64,000 bases of DNA from Blakeslea trispora (Eukaryota > Mucoromycota > Mucoromycetes > Mucorales > Choanephoraceae), in the NCBI GenBank assembly GCA_025331445.1, contig JAIWNE010000015.1, positions 124,001 to 188,000 on the forward strand, written 5' to 3'. The translations under genes and the position numbers were made by a program. How positions within the stretch are numbered: position 1 is the first letter of the stretch; every line of letters starts with the position of its first letter. Positions 54,032 through 64,000 of the stretch are shown in pieces. Under the pieces are notes generated by a model, which had not been told where the DNA came from, did not search any database, and saw nothing but the letters and a program-made list of their open reading frames with translations.

Positions 54032-57000
54032 TCACATCAATTTACATGATTCTTCCAATTCTCTCTTTTTCTTTGGATGACTTAAAGGAGGTGTAGCTAG
54101 TTGAAGTCTTTCCATTGTCATTGTATGCTCTAGAAGAGCAGGATTCTCACAAAGAGCCAATTGTTCTTGCTCAGTAAGACCGAATGCTTTCGAGTATTTT
54201 CGGATACTTTCTGCTTGTGGGTGCTCCAAAAGTGACTTTCTGAGAAACTCAACAGGTACTTGACCTCGTTTATCTTTATAGCTACGATTATAAACTTTAG
54301 CCGAAAGAACCCACTAAACAATAGAAAGATGAGTTCAAACAATAGTCTTATGTGTGCGCATGTCTCTTTTGAACTTTACATCGTAGGAAGGTTGTTGATC
54401 ATGAAGTCTTGGAGGACAAGAAAATGCCATCTTTCTACATTCTCTATGGCAAACAAGAGAACAGGCTTGGATGCATCATAAATCCAAATGAAGCCCAAAA
54501 AAAAAAAAATTAAACATAAAAAGCACTTACTTTCACAAAAGAGAGATGAGCTTGATAAACCTTCATTACACACTTTACATTCAACATCTAGTTTCTTGGT
54601 AAATAAAAAAGTAGGCTGAACCATTTTTTTTTGTCTTACCTTTCCCAAAAGATGTTTGAACAAATTGGTGGTCATCCAATATGGAATGAGCATTTAAGGA
54701 ATAGTATTTTGGTTGACTATGAGCCCCTTTGTGAGACTGCTTATAATGAGTGTCTATAGAAAGCTTTTTAGAGCTTGATCGTTTCTGCTGTTGGTGTTGG
54801 CGAATCCAGATATGATTCTGAAGTTGATGGCTTGAGGGTCGTTTCTTGGGATTCTTTTGAAAGCAACACAATAAAAAGTCTCGCATTTCCTATTTGTTAT
54901 TTGCGTCAATCATCCTTTCCCATGCTAACAAAAGAGTATTTTACTTGAGATATGATCTGGGGCAAAGGTGGATGGTCATCTTCTACAATATGAAACATGG
55001 CCGACATGGCCAACAAGTGACTATAAGGAGGTTTCCCGGTAACTAATTCAATTAATGTACATCCTAAAGACCAGATATCGGATTTTGTTGTTGCTCCTTT
55101 TAATTCAATCACTTCAGGTGCCACTAAAAATGCATCAATAAAACGACAAATAAGATGAAAATCATGTCAACTTACTCCAGTTAGGTGTTCCAGCAATAGT
55201 GTCTGAATCTGCTGGTTTTAATTTAAGGTTCAATGAAACACCAAAATCAGTCAATTTGACATCGCCTGTCTTTGTTGTTAATATGTTGGCTGCTTTCAAA
55301 TCACAATGTACCACATGGTTATCATGTAGATATTGAAGGCCATAGAGAATTTTGATACAAAAGGAGGCAACTAACTTCTCTGGGAAAGCACCAAAAGCTT
55401 TCAGAGTAGACATTAATGATCCATTTTCTGCATATTCCAGTACAACATCAAGGTACTGTTCATTAGATATAAATCCAATGTATTTCACTACATTTGAATG
55501 AGACAATCTTTTCAAAATGTTGACTTCTTTCTATGTAACTATAAATATAAGTGACGAGAGAAATTCCAAAGAAAATAAGTAACAAACCATCAATTCGTGA
55601 TAAACAGTTTCATCTTCTAATTGAATCCGCTTGACTGCAACTGTCTCTCCTGTTGACAAATCCAATGCTCGATAGACAGAACCGAACTGCCCTTTTCCTA
55701 TACAGTTTCCTAGTTGCTATATAGATTGCTTTAGAAATCAAAAGAATTCAACTTTGCGTTCATAAAAATAAACAAATTACATAATGAGTTATCAATGCAC
55801 CCTCCTCATTTTTCAATGCAATCTTTCTAGAATCTAATAAGGGCTCTTTGGACAAGGTATAAGCGCGTATGTCAGCAGCATATTCGTTTCTCTCTTCTGT
55901 TGATACACTATGTTTCCGACGAAGCATATGCTTGTCATTTAACTGGGATGGATAGGGTGAGGTTGGAGTTTTAGGCTGATGGGTGGAACTAGAGGATGAT
56001 GATGAAGAACAGACAGATAGAGATCGTTCAAATTGAGCTGATGTTACGTCTGTAGATGCCTTGGCAGATATGGAAAGTTGTTTTTGAGGTGGACTGGAAC
56101 GCAAAGATCCAGAGGCACGGGATCTTAATGGTGATTTGGGTGGTCTGGCGGACCCTTCATGCTTGGTGGTGACTGGAGGAGGAGGAGGGGGTTTTTTGAC
56201 CTGTCTCTGTTCTGGAAATATATCACGTACATGTTTGTATCCTTGAGACTCTTCTTGTGGCAAAAATGATAATCCTATCGAATCCTTGATTTATCAACCT
56301 TATTGCTGTTATTATGCAATCTTTTATCTTTACCAGATACTCTCTCCTTTTTTCCTGTCAAAGGAGATTTTTTCGAATGAGAGAATTCAGCCAATGTTAA
56401 GACAGTATGAGTGACCTGAAATACAAGTCAAAATATAAAAGAAAGAAGAACAAGAGAGAGTGTGAAAAAAAGACTTCAAATCAGTATATTCAAGTATATA
56501 TATCTAAAAAATAAATGATCGATGTACGGTTCATATTTTACTTACAGCAGACATGTTTTTGGCGCTATAAAGATCTGCAGGTTCAAATAACTTTATGTCT
56601 GGGATACCAAGCTGATAAAAGAAAGAAGATTAAATTTTGATACCCTTTCACCCTGCCTTAAAAGATAAAAAGAAATAAAAAGAAAAGAAAAGAAAGAGAG
56701 TATTCAAGTCGACTTTAGAAAGATCATATACCTGTGTCACTCCTTGTAAGAATCGTGAAATAGTGTCCAGCTAAACGAATTGGTTGCTTTAGTATAGATT
56801 AAAAAAGAAATCATCTAAAAAAAAGCTTTTTTTTTGCTTACTTGAATTATTGAAAGCTCATTATTTTGACTTCTTATTCGAATAGTATTAGGTCGAATAG
56901 AATTCAAAAGTCTATAGAAATAGAGTTAAAGTATGTAAAAATGCTTCAAAGTGAGCGATCTATAGTTTACTTGCATAAAATAATGCCATCTTTGAGGTGA

Positions 57001-57152
57001 AGATGCAATTCATCGTGTGGAATGGATATATTCAAGGTTCGATCAATGAACTCAATTACAAGCTGCTCTTCTAGCTTTATTTGCTCCTGTTTAAGTCTAT
57101 TCAGCAAATTGCCCGTACTTTTTGCTTTTGATAGTAGCATTGAACATTGCAT
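54032..57152 (-). CDS. CH domain - Cdc7/SepH-type kinase - C1 domain protein
   Basis: About thirteen exons join to roughly 750 residues. An N-terminal calponin-homology domain is spread over five small exons: [56 protein letters not shown] and [21 protein letters not shown] disordered Pro/Ser-rich linker ([12 protein letters not shown]) follows. The kinase domain has [42 protein letters not shown] and AGTPNWMAPEV, closest to the septation kinases Cdc7 (S. pombe) and SepH. A C-terminal C1-type zinc finger reads [18 protein letters not shown] then SLVCHREC...C. Lys, both catalytic Asp and the G-loop are present; the usual HRD Arg is Cys (HCD). The start may be 57152 or 57140. Role in septation is inferred from the kinase family. 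Confidence 0.82.
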
Positions 57153-57525
57153 ATAAAATAAAATTAAAAACAAAGGGAAAAGAAAGAAAGAAAGAAAAAA
57201 GCATTCGGTATGCTATTCCCTCTTCAGTCCACTAATTTCTGCAAAAGAAAAAAGCATGCCTTTCTTGTACTCGCTGGCTTCTTATCTCTCTCTCTCTTTC
57301 TCTCTTTTTTGTGCCTGTGGGTTTATAGGGAACATATATAAAAAAAAAAGGAGTACACTAGACTCAAAGTAAAGCTATCCCTTAAATCAAGAAAAAAAAG
57401 TCGGAGTTTTGTGTCACTTTGTGTCACTTCCCGGGCATTGGACGCTATAGAACGTATTACGCATGAGAAAGAGGATCTACTGCTGTGAACCTGAGAGAGT
57501 TGTGAATTAAGATATACCTTTAACA
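57153..57525. promoter_or_regulatory. divergent promoter of the kinase and eIF3a genes
   Basis: 373 bp between start codons. A CTCTCTCTCTTTCTC tract at 57286-57304 and an A run at 57341 are visible. Two near-identical copies of TTTGTGTCACTT stand in tandem at 57407-57428, and a CCCGGGC follows. These are the only candidate elements. Confidence 0.45.
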
Positions 57526-60500
57526 ATGGCACCCTTCTACACTGTCAAGTCAGACAACGTCCTTAAAAGGGTTGAAGGTAGATGGATGAACGATAGAGAT
57601 GGATGGATGCAAAAGAAAAGGCGACTCAACTTTTGATATAGAACTCCAATCGGTTGGACAAGATGAAGCTGCATTGCAAGCACTTCATGAAGTGGTTCTC
57701 TCAAAGCGTTCTCGCAGTAACCCCATTACTGTGATGGAACCCATCATGCTCAAGTATGTTGAACTTTGTGTTGAACTCAAGAAGGGCAAGATGGTCAAAG
57801 AAGGTCTTCACCAATACCGTAACATTGCTCAAAATACCAGTGTGAACTCCATCGAGGTAACATTAAAATGTGTTCGTCATTGAGACACGATGAAACTAAC
57901 TTTGAGATCTCTCTAGACCATCATCAACAAGATGCTCTCACTTGCTGAAGAAAAAGTAGCTGAAGCCCGTGCCAAGGCTGATAAGATTGCTGTCGATGTT
58001 GACGATTTGGAAGCCTCTGAAACACCTGAATCCATCATGCTCAGCACTGTTTCTGGCGATCAAAACAAGGACAGAACTGACCGTGCCGTCGTCACCCCTT
58101 GGCTCAAGTTCTTGTGGGAAGCTTACCGTACTGTCCTTGATATCATGCGTAACAACTCTCGTTTAGAGACTCTCTATCAAGCTGTTACCCTCAAGGCTTT
58201 CCAATTCTGTTTGACTTATGACCGTAAGACTGAATTCCGTCGTCTTTGTGAAATCCTTCGTAACCACTTTGTCAACGTCGCCAAATACTCTCACCAACCT
58301 CACGCTGTCAACTTGAACGATCCCGAAACACTTCAACAATATTTGGAATCTCGTTTTGCTCAATTGAACGCTGCTGTCGACCTCGAGTTATGGCAAGAGG
58401 CCTTCAAGTCAGTAGAAGACATTCACACCTTGTTGACCACCTCTAAGCGACCTCCTAAGCCTGTCATGATGGCCAACTATTACGAAAAGCTCACCAAGAT
58501 CTTTATGGTCTCTGACGATTATCTCTTCCACTCCGCTGCCTGGAACAGATTTGCTACTATTGAGCGCAACATCAACAAGAACATGACTGAAGCTGAACAC
58601 TCTCAAATGGCTTCCATTGTCTTGTTGTCTGCTCTTGCCATTCCCATCATTACCACCACCAAGACTCGTCCTGGTTATGTTGAGGCTGACGAATACCGCG
58701 TTCAAAAATTGAACCGTCTTTCTATGTTGATGGGTTTGACTAGTCATCCCACTCGTACCGGCCTGTTGAAGGAGGCCTTGAACAAGAACATCCTCTCTCG
58801 TGTTCGTCCTGAAATTCGTGACCTTTACAACATTCTTGAAGTTCAATTCCATCCCTTGTCTATCTGCAAGAAGATCAACCCTATCATGACTAAATTGTCT
58901 GAAGACAAGGACCTTGCCAAATACGTTCGTCCTCTTCATCAAGTCATTTTGACTCGTTTGTTGCAACAACTTTCTCAAGTATACACTACTGTCAAGTTAG
59001 ACTTTGTCTTGAACTTGGCTTCTTTCCCCAGCCCCTTCAACTATGATGCTGCTACCATTGAAAAGTTCATCATGAATGGTTGTAAGCGTGGTGAATTGAA
59101 CATTCGTATTGATCATGCTTCTCAAAGTTTGATCTTTGAGACTGACTTGTTTGCTCCTCCCAAGGACACAGTCACAGAAGGTATTCAATTGCAATCCTCT
59201 CCTGCCGATCTCATGCGTACACAGCTCTCTCGCCTCGGTGTTAGCTTGCACGCTGTTGTCCAAATGATTGACCCCTCTATCAAAGAAAAGGCTCAACAAG
59301 CTAAGCAAGATGCTGTTCAACGTGCTTTGGCTGGTGCTGAAGAAGAACACAAGCAAGCACTTGCTCGTAAGGTGATCATTGAGCGTCGCAAGGAAATTAT
59401 TGAGACAGAAATTGCTCGTAAGGAGAAATTGGCCGCTCAAGAAAAGGCTGCTATCGCTGCCAAGAAGGCCGAAGCTGAAAAGAAGCGTGTCGAAGAAGAG
59501 ATGAAGCGTCGCGAGGAAGAACGTATGAAGCGTATTCAAGAAGAAATTCAACGTGATCAAGCTAAGCGTATTGCTGAAGAAATCAGCAGTAAGACTGGTC
59601 TTCAATTGAAGCCTGAAGAAATCGAACAATCAGACGTAAAGACCCTCTTGGATCTCAAGGTCTCTCGTCTTCAAACAGAACAAAAGGAACTCAGCGAACG
59701 TCTTAAGCAGATCAGCAAACGTATCGATCACACTGAACGTGCCTTTAGAAAAGAAGAAATTCCTTTGTTGGAGAAGGATTATGAGCAACAACAAAAGACA
59801 GACAAGGCTTTCTATGAAGCTTCCAAGAAGGCTGAGCTTGCTGCTTCTAAGGCTAAGCACGAAGAAAACATGAAGCTTAAGTCTCGTTTCTCACGTATCT
59901 TTGGCGACTACAAAGCTTACAAGCAAAAGCTTGAAGCTGAACATGAAGCTCACACCTCTGCTTTGCGTGCCGAGGCTGAAGCTGCTATCGAAAAGGAGAA
60001 GCAAGAAAGAATTGCCTTGTGGCGTCAAAAGAAGGAAGAGCAAGAAAAGATTCGTCAACAAGAAGAAGCCGAACGCTTGCGTCGTGAAAAAGAAGAGCGC
60101 GAAGCTGCCGAAAGAGCTGAACGTGAAAAGGCCGAAAAGGAAGCTCGTTTGGCCAAGCAAAAGGAAGAAGATGCTGAGAGACAAAAGAAGTTGGACGAAA
60201 TCGCTAGAAAGCAAGCTGAACGTGAAGCTGAAATTGAGAGAAAACTTGCTGCTGAAAAGGCTAATGCCTCTGCCAGAAGTTACACACGTAACCGTCCTGA
60301 ACCTGCTGCTCCCTTGCGTGGTCGTCCTGAAGCTACTACTGCTTCTGCTGCCAGTTCTCGTGCTGACGAAGTTGACTCTTGGAGAACTGCCGGTTCTCGT
60401 AGCGGTGGCTCTTCTGGCGGTTTCGGTCGCAACAACGATCGCAACAACGATCGCAACAACGATCGCTTTGGCCGCTACAACGATCGTCGTTCTGGTTACG

Positions 60501-60676
60501 GCTTTGGTAACGATCGTCGCGATGACCGTCCCGAGGGCAATGAACGTCGTTATGGTTTTGGTAATGACCGTCGTGATGACCGTGCTGATGGCAACGATCG
60601 TCGCGAAGGTGGTTTTTCTGGCTCTCGTAACAACAGAAGCTTTGGCTCTAACAACAATGTTGAAAGAAAGTGGTAA
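57526..60676 (+). CDS. TIF32: translation initiation factor eIF3 subunit a
   Basis: Exons 57526-57577, 57642-57856 and 57917-60676 join in frame to 1008 residues. The start MAPFYTVKSDNVLKRVEELQ matches the family. The N-terminal half contains the conserved helical region (PWLKFLWEAYRTVLDIMRNN, EFRRLCEILRNHF) and a PCI domain around residues 330-500 (LTRLLQQLSQVYTTVKLDF). A very long charged helix follows (about residues 555-860, EKKRVEEEMKRREEERMKRI), as in all eIF3a. The C-terminus is an Arg/Asn/Asp/Gly repeat region with NNDR triplets and two YGFGNDRRDDR copies. eIF3a is the scaffold of eIF3 and binds the 40S ribosome. Codon use is strongly biased, as expected for a highly expressed gene, which also keeps antisense frames open. 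Confidence 0.95.
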
Positions 60677-62229
60677 TTTACAACTTTTCATGTATAATAA
60701 GAGATCAAGTAAAAAAAAAAAAAAGAGGGGGAGCAGGGTATGGGATCAAAAGTATCCTTTCCTTTCTCTCTCTTTTTTTTTTTGTTAATAATTCAATAAT
60801 AAATCGTCAACATCATTAGACTTTTCCTATTTGTGTATATATAACATCACATTAGACTTTTTTTTTTCCTTATAAATTTACCGATTTTGTTTTGCCATTG
60901 ATTTGATCATTCTAAATACGGCATAAAATGCATGGTCTGTGCGCTTTGGTTGAATTCAGGAGAATTGCCTTATTTGCTTCTCAATCATGGCTTATGGTTT
61001 CCCCTTTTGGTCATAAGTACACAAACTCTATGTCTTGAGACTATGTCAGCTTGAAAGAAAGAGAGAAAAAAGGTGTTCAATTTTAAGGGGGACGTGAAAT
61101 TCTTAACAATCATTAGTTTGAAATATCATTAAATGTATACAGTTTGGCTCTTTTATCGTTCCATCCTTTTCTGTCTATGCATTTGTTTGCTTCGTTGTTG
61201 AAAGGTATTTGAATTCTAAAATCTCTTGTTGTAAACTTGTTGATGTCTTCAAATTTGCACTCGAAGAAAAACATGCAAATAAAGCAGCTTTATTTCATCT
61301 TTGCGGACAGTTGGATTTGAAACAACATAAACAACTGAGAACCTTATTTGAGTTTTGTCCTTACAGAAAGAAATAGAAATTGCATGTCTTTTGAGCCTTT
61401 GCTTATTTTTTAGACACTGTAGAATACTGTAATTCTTATAATAATAAATCAGACAGAAGTACTTTTTTTTTATAATTGAAATCAATAAGGAGGGGGAGTG
61501 ATAGGAAATTGGCAAACACATGTGAGTATTTCCAACAGTTGTTCATATATCGTTAAAAGCACTAGTGTATTTTGGCAATATCATCTGTTTTGTTTATGAC
61601 CATAAGAGTATTTTTAGGTGAGACTTTAATGTATAACTTCGTTAAAGTCTGGGCTTCCTATTCGCTGTATTACAATACATCTCAATCCAATTGCATTCAA
61701 ATTGGTATGGTAGGTACAGCTCAAAGAAGATAATCAGCTTCTTCTATAATTTATGGCAGGGTAATTTGCCAAGCCATAGAATTTGGCTTCTTTTTCTCTT
61801 ACTAAGGTGAAGCGTTTACAAATAAAAAAAAAAAAAAATAAGAAATCAAGAAGCGACTTGCAAATAATAACAGTGTCGTATCTTGACCGTATCACTTATC
61901 CTTGCTTTTGTAAAAGACTACTTTTCAACCAATTCATCATTCGCCTTGTTCCAATATATATTTCTGAGCAATGAGTTCTTCCTCCTCACTCTTAGCAAAA
62001 AAAAAGGATAAAGCAGAGACTCATCATTCTTTGCGTTTATTCTTCATAGATTACATAATTTAGAGTTTACATATACTTAAAGCAACCTGAGGCCACACTT
62101 AGAGCCCCTCCCTATAGAGAAAATATTCCGAAAATGGTGTACAATAACATAAAGAAAGCATAAGCAACATGTGTAAAAAAGACCATAATTATCCAAGAAC
62201 TTTTTTTCCCCCTCTTTTTTCCTGATTAG
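60677..62229. other. intergenic between convergent genes
   Basis: 3' flank of eIF3a (+) and, at the other end, of the homeodomain gene (-). AT-rich with T runs. A minus-strand frame at 61249-61521 and a plus-strand frame at 61783-61974 are open but look like noise. No RNA gene or repeat family was recognised. Confidence 0.45.
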
Positions 62230-63187
62230 TCAAAGCTCAAACAAGTCTTGATTAGGCTCGGAAAGACGGTACACAATCTTGCAAAAGCTTTTGGTCACAT
62301 TTTGAGTGTTGTTTCTTTAGTTGCACATAATTTAATGAATATACATAAAAAAAAAAAAGATTGCTTACCTGTTGACAAGTTTCATCTAAATCAAAAATCA
62401 TGGGTTGATTGGACAATGAATGGAAGACAGGTAACGAAATGTCTTGAACCCAGCTGTTCACATATTGCTGATGAAAGATGAGATCATCAAGAGCTCTCAT
62501 GTTCACTGGTCTTTCATGATCCACAAATGGTACTGACATAGATTGAGCTTCGAGCGGACACGTATTTTCCTTTAGCAATTGACTATGATAAGCCCATACA
62601 TCAGCAAGGTCATTGTTGATCATTAGAGGATCCACATTACCTGCCACTGTTGTCATAGGCCATCCTTCGTTAAGATTAAACACCGAGCTATTCCGATTCA
62701 TGAATGAGGAACACAAGGATGATGGGCCCATGGAGACCTTTTCAGCCAAACAGTTGTGCCATGGTTCATCAAACTTAGTTGACTGGACCATGTGGTCCGA
62801 CTTGTCCGAATGCCATGAGCTATCTGTAGACGAAGATTGGGACCGGTTATGGACCATGCTGGTAGCGGAGAGAAGCTCTGGAGAAGACAAATTGGGTTCA
62901 TCATCTTGACTCTTGTCACGAGATTTTAATTGTAGTTTAGCTTTTGCTCGTCTGTTTTGGAACCAGACCTGGATACCGCGAGGAGACATAGACAAGTTTT
63001 CAGCCAATATTTGTCTTAATTTTCCATTAGGTTTGGGATTGGTCGCAAATGCCTTTTCGAGTGCCTTGAGTTGACTACGTGAAGTACGTTGACGATGCTT
63101 AATTTCGAAAGGATTGTAGAAATTTAAATTAAATTCGGATGTTTCCACACGCTTGTTTAAATTTGATTTCTCTGTCTGATCTTTCAT
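62230..63187 (-). CDS. homeodomain transcription factor
   Basis: Start at ATG 63187 (MKDQTEKSNLNKRVETSEF); an upstream in-frame ATG at 63274 would add a low-complexity Phe/Leu stretch and is unlikely. The homeodomain is at about residues 28-85: KHRQRTSRSQLKALEKAFA...PNGKLRQILAENLSMSPRGI then QVWFQNRRAKAKLQ, with the invariant WFQNRR of helix 3. The SPRGIQVWFQNRRAK wording is shared with fungal Phx1/Pah1-type factors. The rest is Ser/Asn/Asp-rich, probably an activation region. One intron near the end (GTAAGC ... TTGCAAG, 62387 down to about 62276) leads to the short last exon IVYRLSEPNQDLFEL and stop at 62230. Total about 295 residues. Target genes unknown. Confidence 0.88.
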
Positions 63188-64000
63188 ATTGAATATATTA
63201 TCAAGAAAAAGAAAGAGGGAGAGGGGGGGGATGAATACAAATAAGAAAGAAAGAAAGAAAGAAAAAAAGAACAAGAGAGCTATGGATAGGCTATTTTATA
63301 GAATTTGTCATTTGATTGGGTTGGGGAATGTGGAAAGGGGAACAGAAGAAGGTTAAAAGAAAGAGAGAGAGAGAGAGAGAGAAAGAAGAGAGAGGGAGAA
63401 TTTCAAGAAAGGGAGAAGGTTACATTATATAAAAAAAAGATCTCCCATATTTTTCTTGTCAAACCCTATTGTTTTTCTTTACTTTACTTCATCATTATAC
63501 ACGCTTGAGAACTTGCAACGAAAAAATACCTAGCATACTAAAGCAGTTTGCAAAAGAGAAAGAAAGATTTATGTTCAAGCAATGCTAGAGTTCATCAAAC
63601 GAAGCTGACATCTGACAGGGAATCAACAATGAAAAGAAAACCAACCTCCGCCACCCCAGAGCTTGAGCTCTTTGATCTTTGGCAAATGTCTAGTTCAATG
63701 TCAGACAATAGCTTTTCATTGTTCTTTGTAATTGCTTTATAACCGCTTTGCACCCTGAACATGAGCTAAAATTGGCTAATGAAGCCATATTTTCTTAGGG
63801 AAAAGATCCAGTACAGTAGATACATACCAACATTCTCAAATGGCAACTAGCTTCTTAAATTTGTTTTGAGGCATATGTGCAATAATCCAAAACAAATACC
63901 ATCATGAACATTTCGATTCTTAACTCGTTGTAGTACAAATGGTCATTTTCAATTATTACAATATGCTTACATCTAAAATCAAGTAGTGATGATGTATAAA
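63188..64000. other. homeodomain gene promoter side and window end
   Basis: Contains AAAG/GAAA runs at 63244-63270 and a GA run at 63361-63385, typical of the purine/pyrimidine tracts in front of genes here. Short frames at 63305-63508 and 63548-63742 have no recognisable content. Confidence 0.45.

Noticed and set aside
54376..54693. Separate small gene on the minus strand inside the kinase locus
   Set aside because: Its middle part (ECKVCNEGL...FCE) is an exon of the C1 domain; both ends are intron sequence with GT/AG borders.
58997..60691. Long antisense frames opposite eIF3a and an 295-residue sense-strand frame in another phase
   Set aside because: They mirror the biased codon use and repeat content of eIF3a; their compositions (Leu/Phe or Thr/Val-rich) are artefactual.

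Overview
The window looks like nuclear DNA of a Mucoromycota fungus, most likely a mucoralean mould. The evidence is AT-rich DNA, many short introns (about 40-100 bp, GTAAGT-type donors), short spacers between genes, and fungal-type proteins (Spa2, Zn2Cys6 factor, SIN-type kinase, deoxyhypusine hydroxylase, Nta1). A Ral-type GTPase, a tetraspanin and a LARP1 with DM15 repeats argue against an ascomycete yeast. The species cannot be named from sequence alone.

Positions 1-21,100 are gene-poor and full of decaying repeats. In order they hold: a MULE/FAR1-type transposase with a homopolymer frameshift (1-1552); a 13-copy 15-bp minisatellite (2056-2250); a broken multi-exon gene with a PD-(D/E)XK-like motif (2276-4077); a DDE transposase relic next to a 30-bp near-palindrome (4930-5669); a 164-bp unit repeated three times, the third copy split by a 325-bp insert that looks like a solo LTR (7263-8054); a large element fusing a transposase-like domain to a WRN/RNase D-type exonuclease (8249-12403); and a Tc1/mariner-like relic (13560-13857). 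Two intact genes sit among them: a disordered protein ending in a CaaX box, and deoxyhypusine hydroxylase.

From 21,100 onward the window is mostly housekeeping genes. These are Spa2 (polarisome), a truncated LCB2 copy, WDR24/Sea2 (TORC1 control), LARP1, a tetraspanin, DPH7, ETF-beta, a poly(A)-binding protein, a CDKN3-like phosphatase, an L-type cargo lectin, F-actin capping protein beta, a Zn2Cys6 factor, a short INCENP-like protein, Tho1/SARNP, Nta1, Prp46/PLRG1, a Ral-like GTPase, a CH-kinase-C1 protein related to Cdc7/SepH, eIF3a and a homeodomain protein. One longer gene-free stretch (42.6-45.7 kb) contains a GC-richer island that may be a structured RNA.

There is no operon-like logic. 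Several genes bear on translation or mRNA (DOHH, DPH7, LARP1, PABP, eIF3a, Tho1, Prp46) and several on growth, polarity or division (Spa2, capping protein, Ral, SIN-type kinase, INCENP-like), but nothing in the sequence shows this clustering is meaningful. Exon joins were made by eye from splice signals and reading frame, so small exon boundaries may be off. No tRNA or rRNA gene was recognised.
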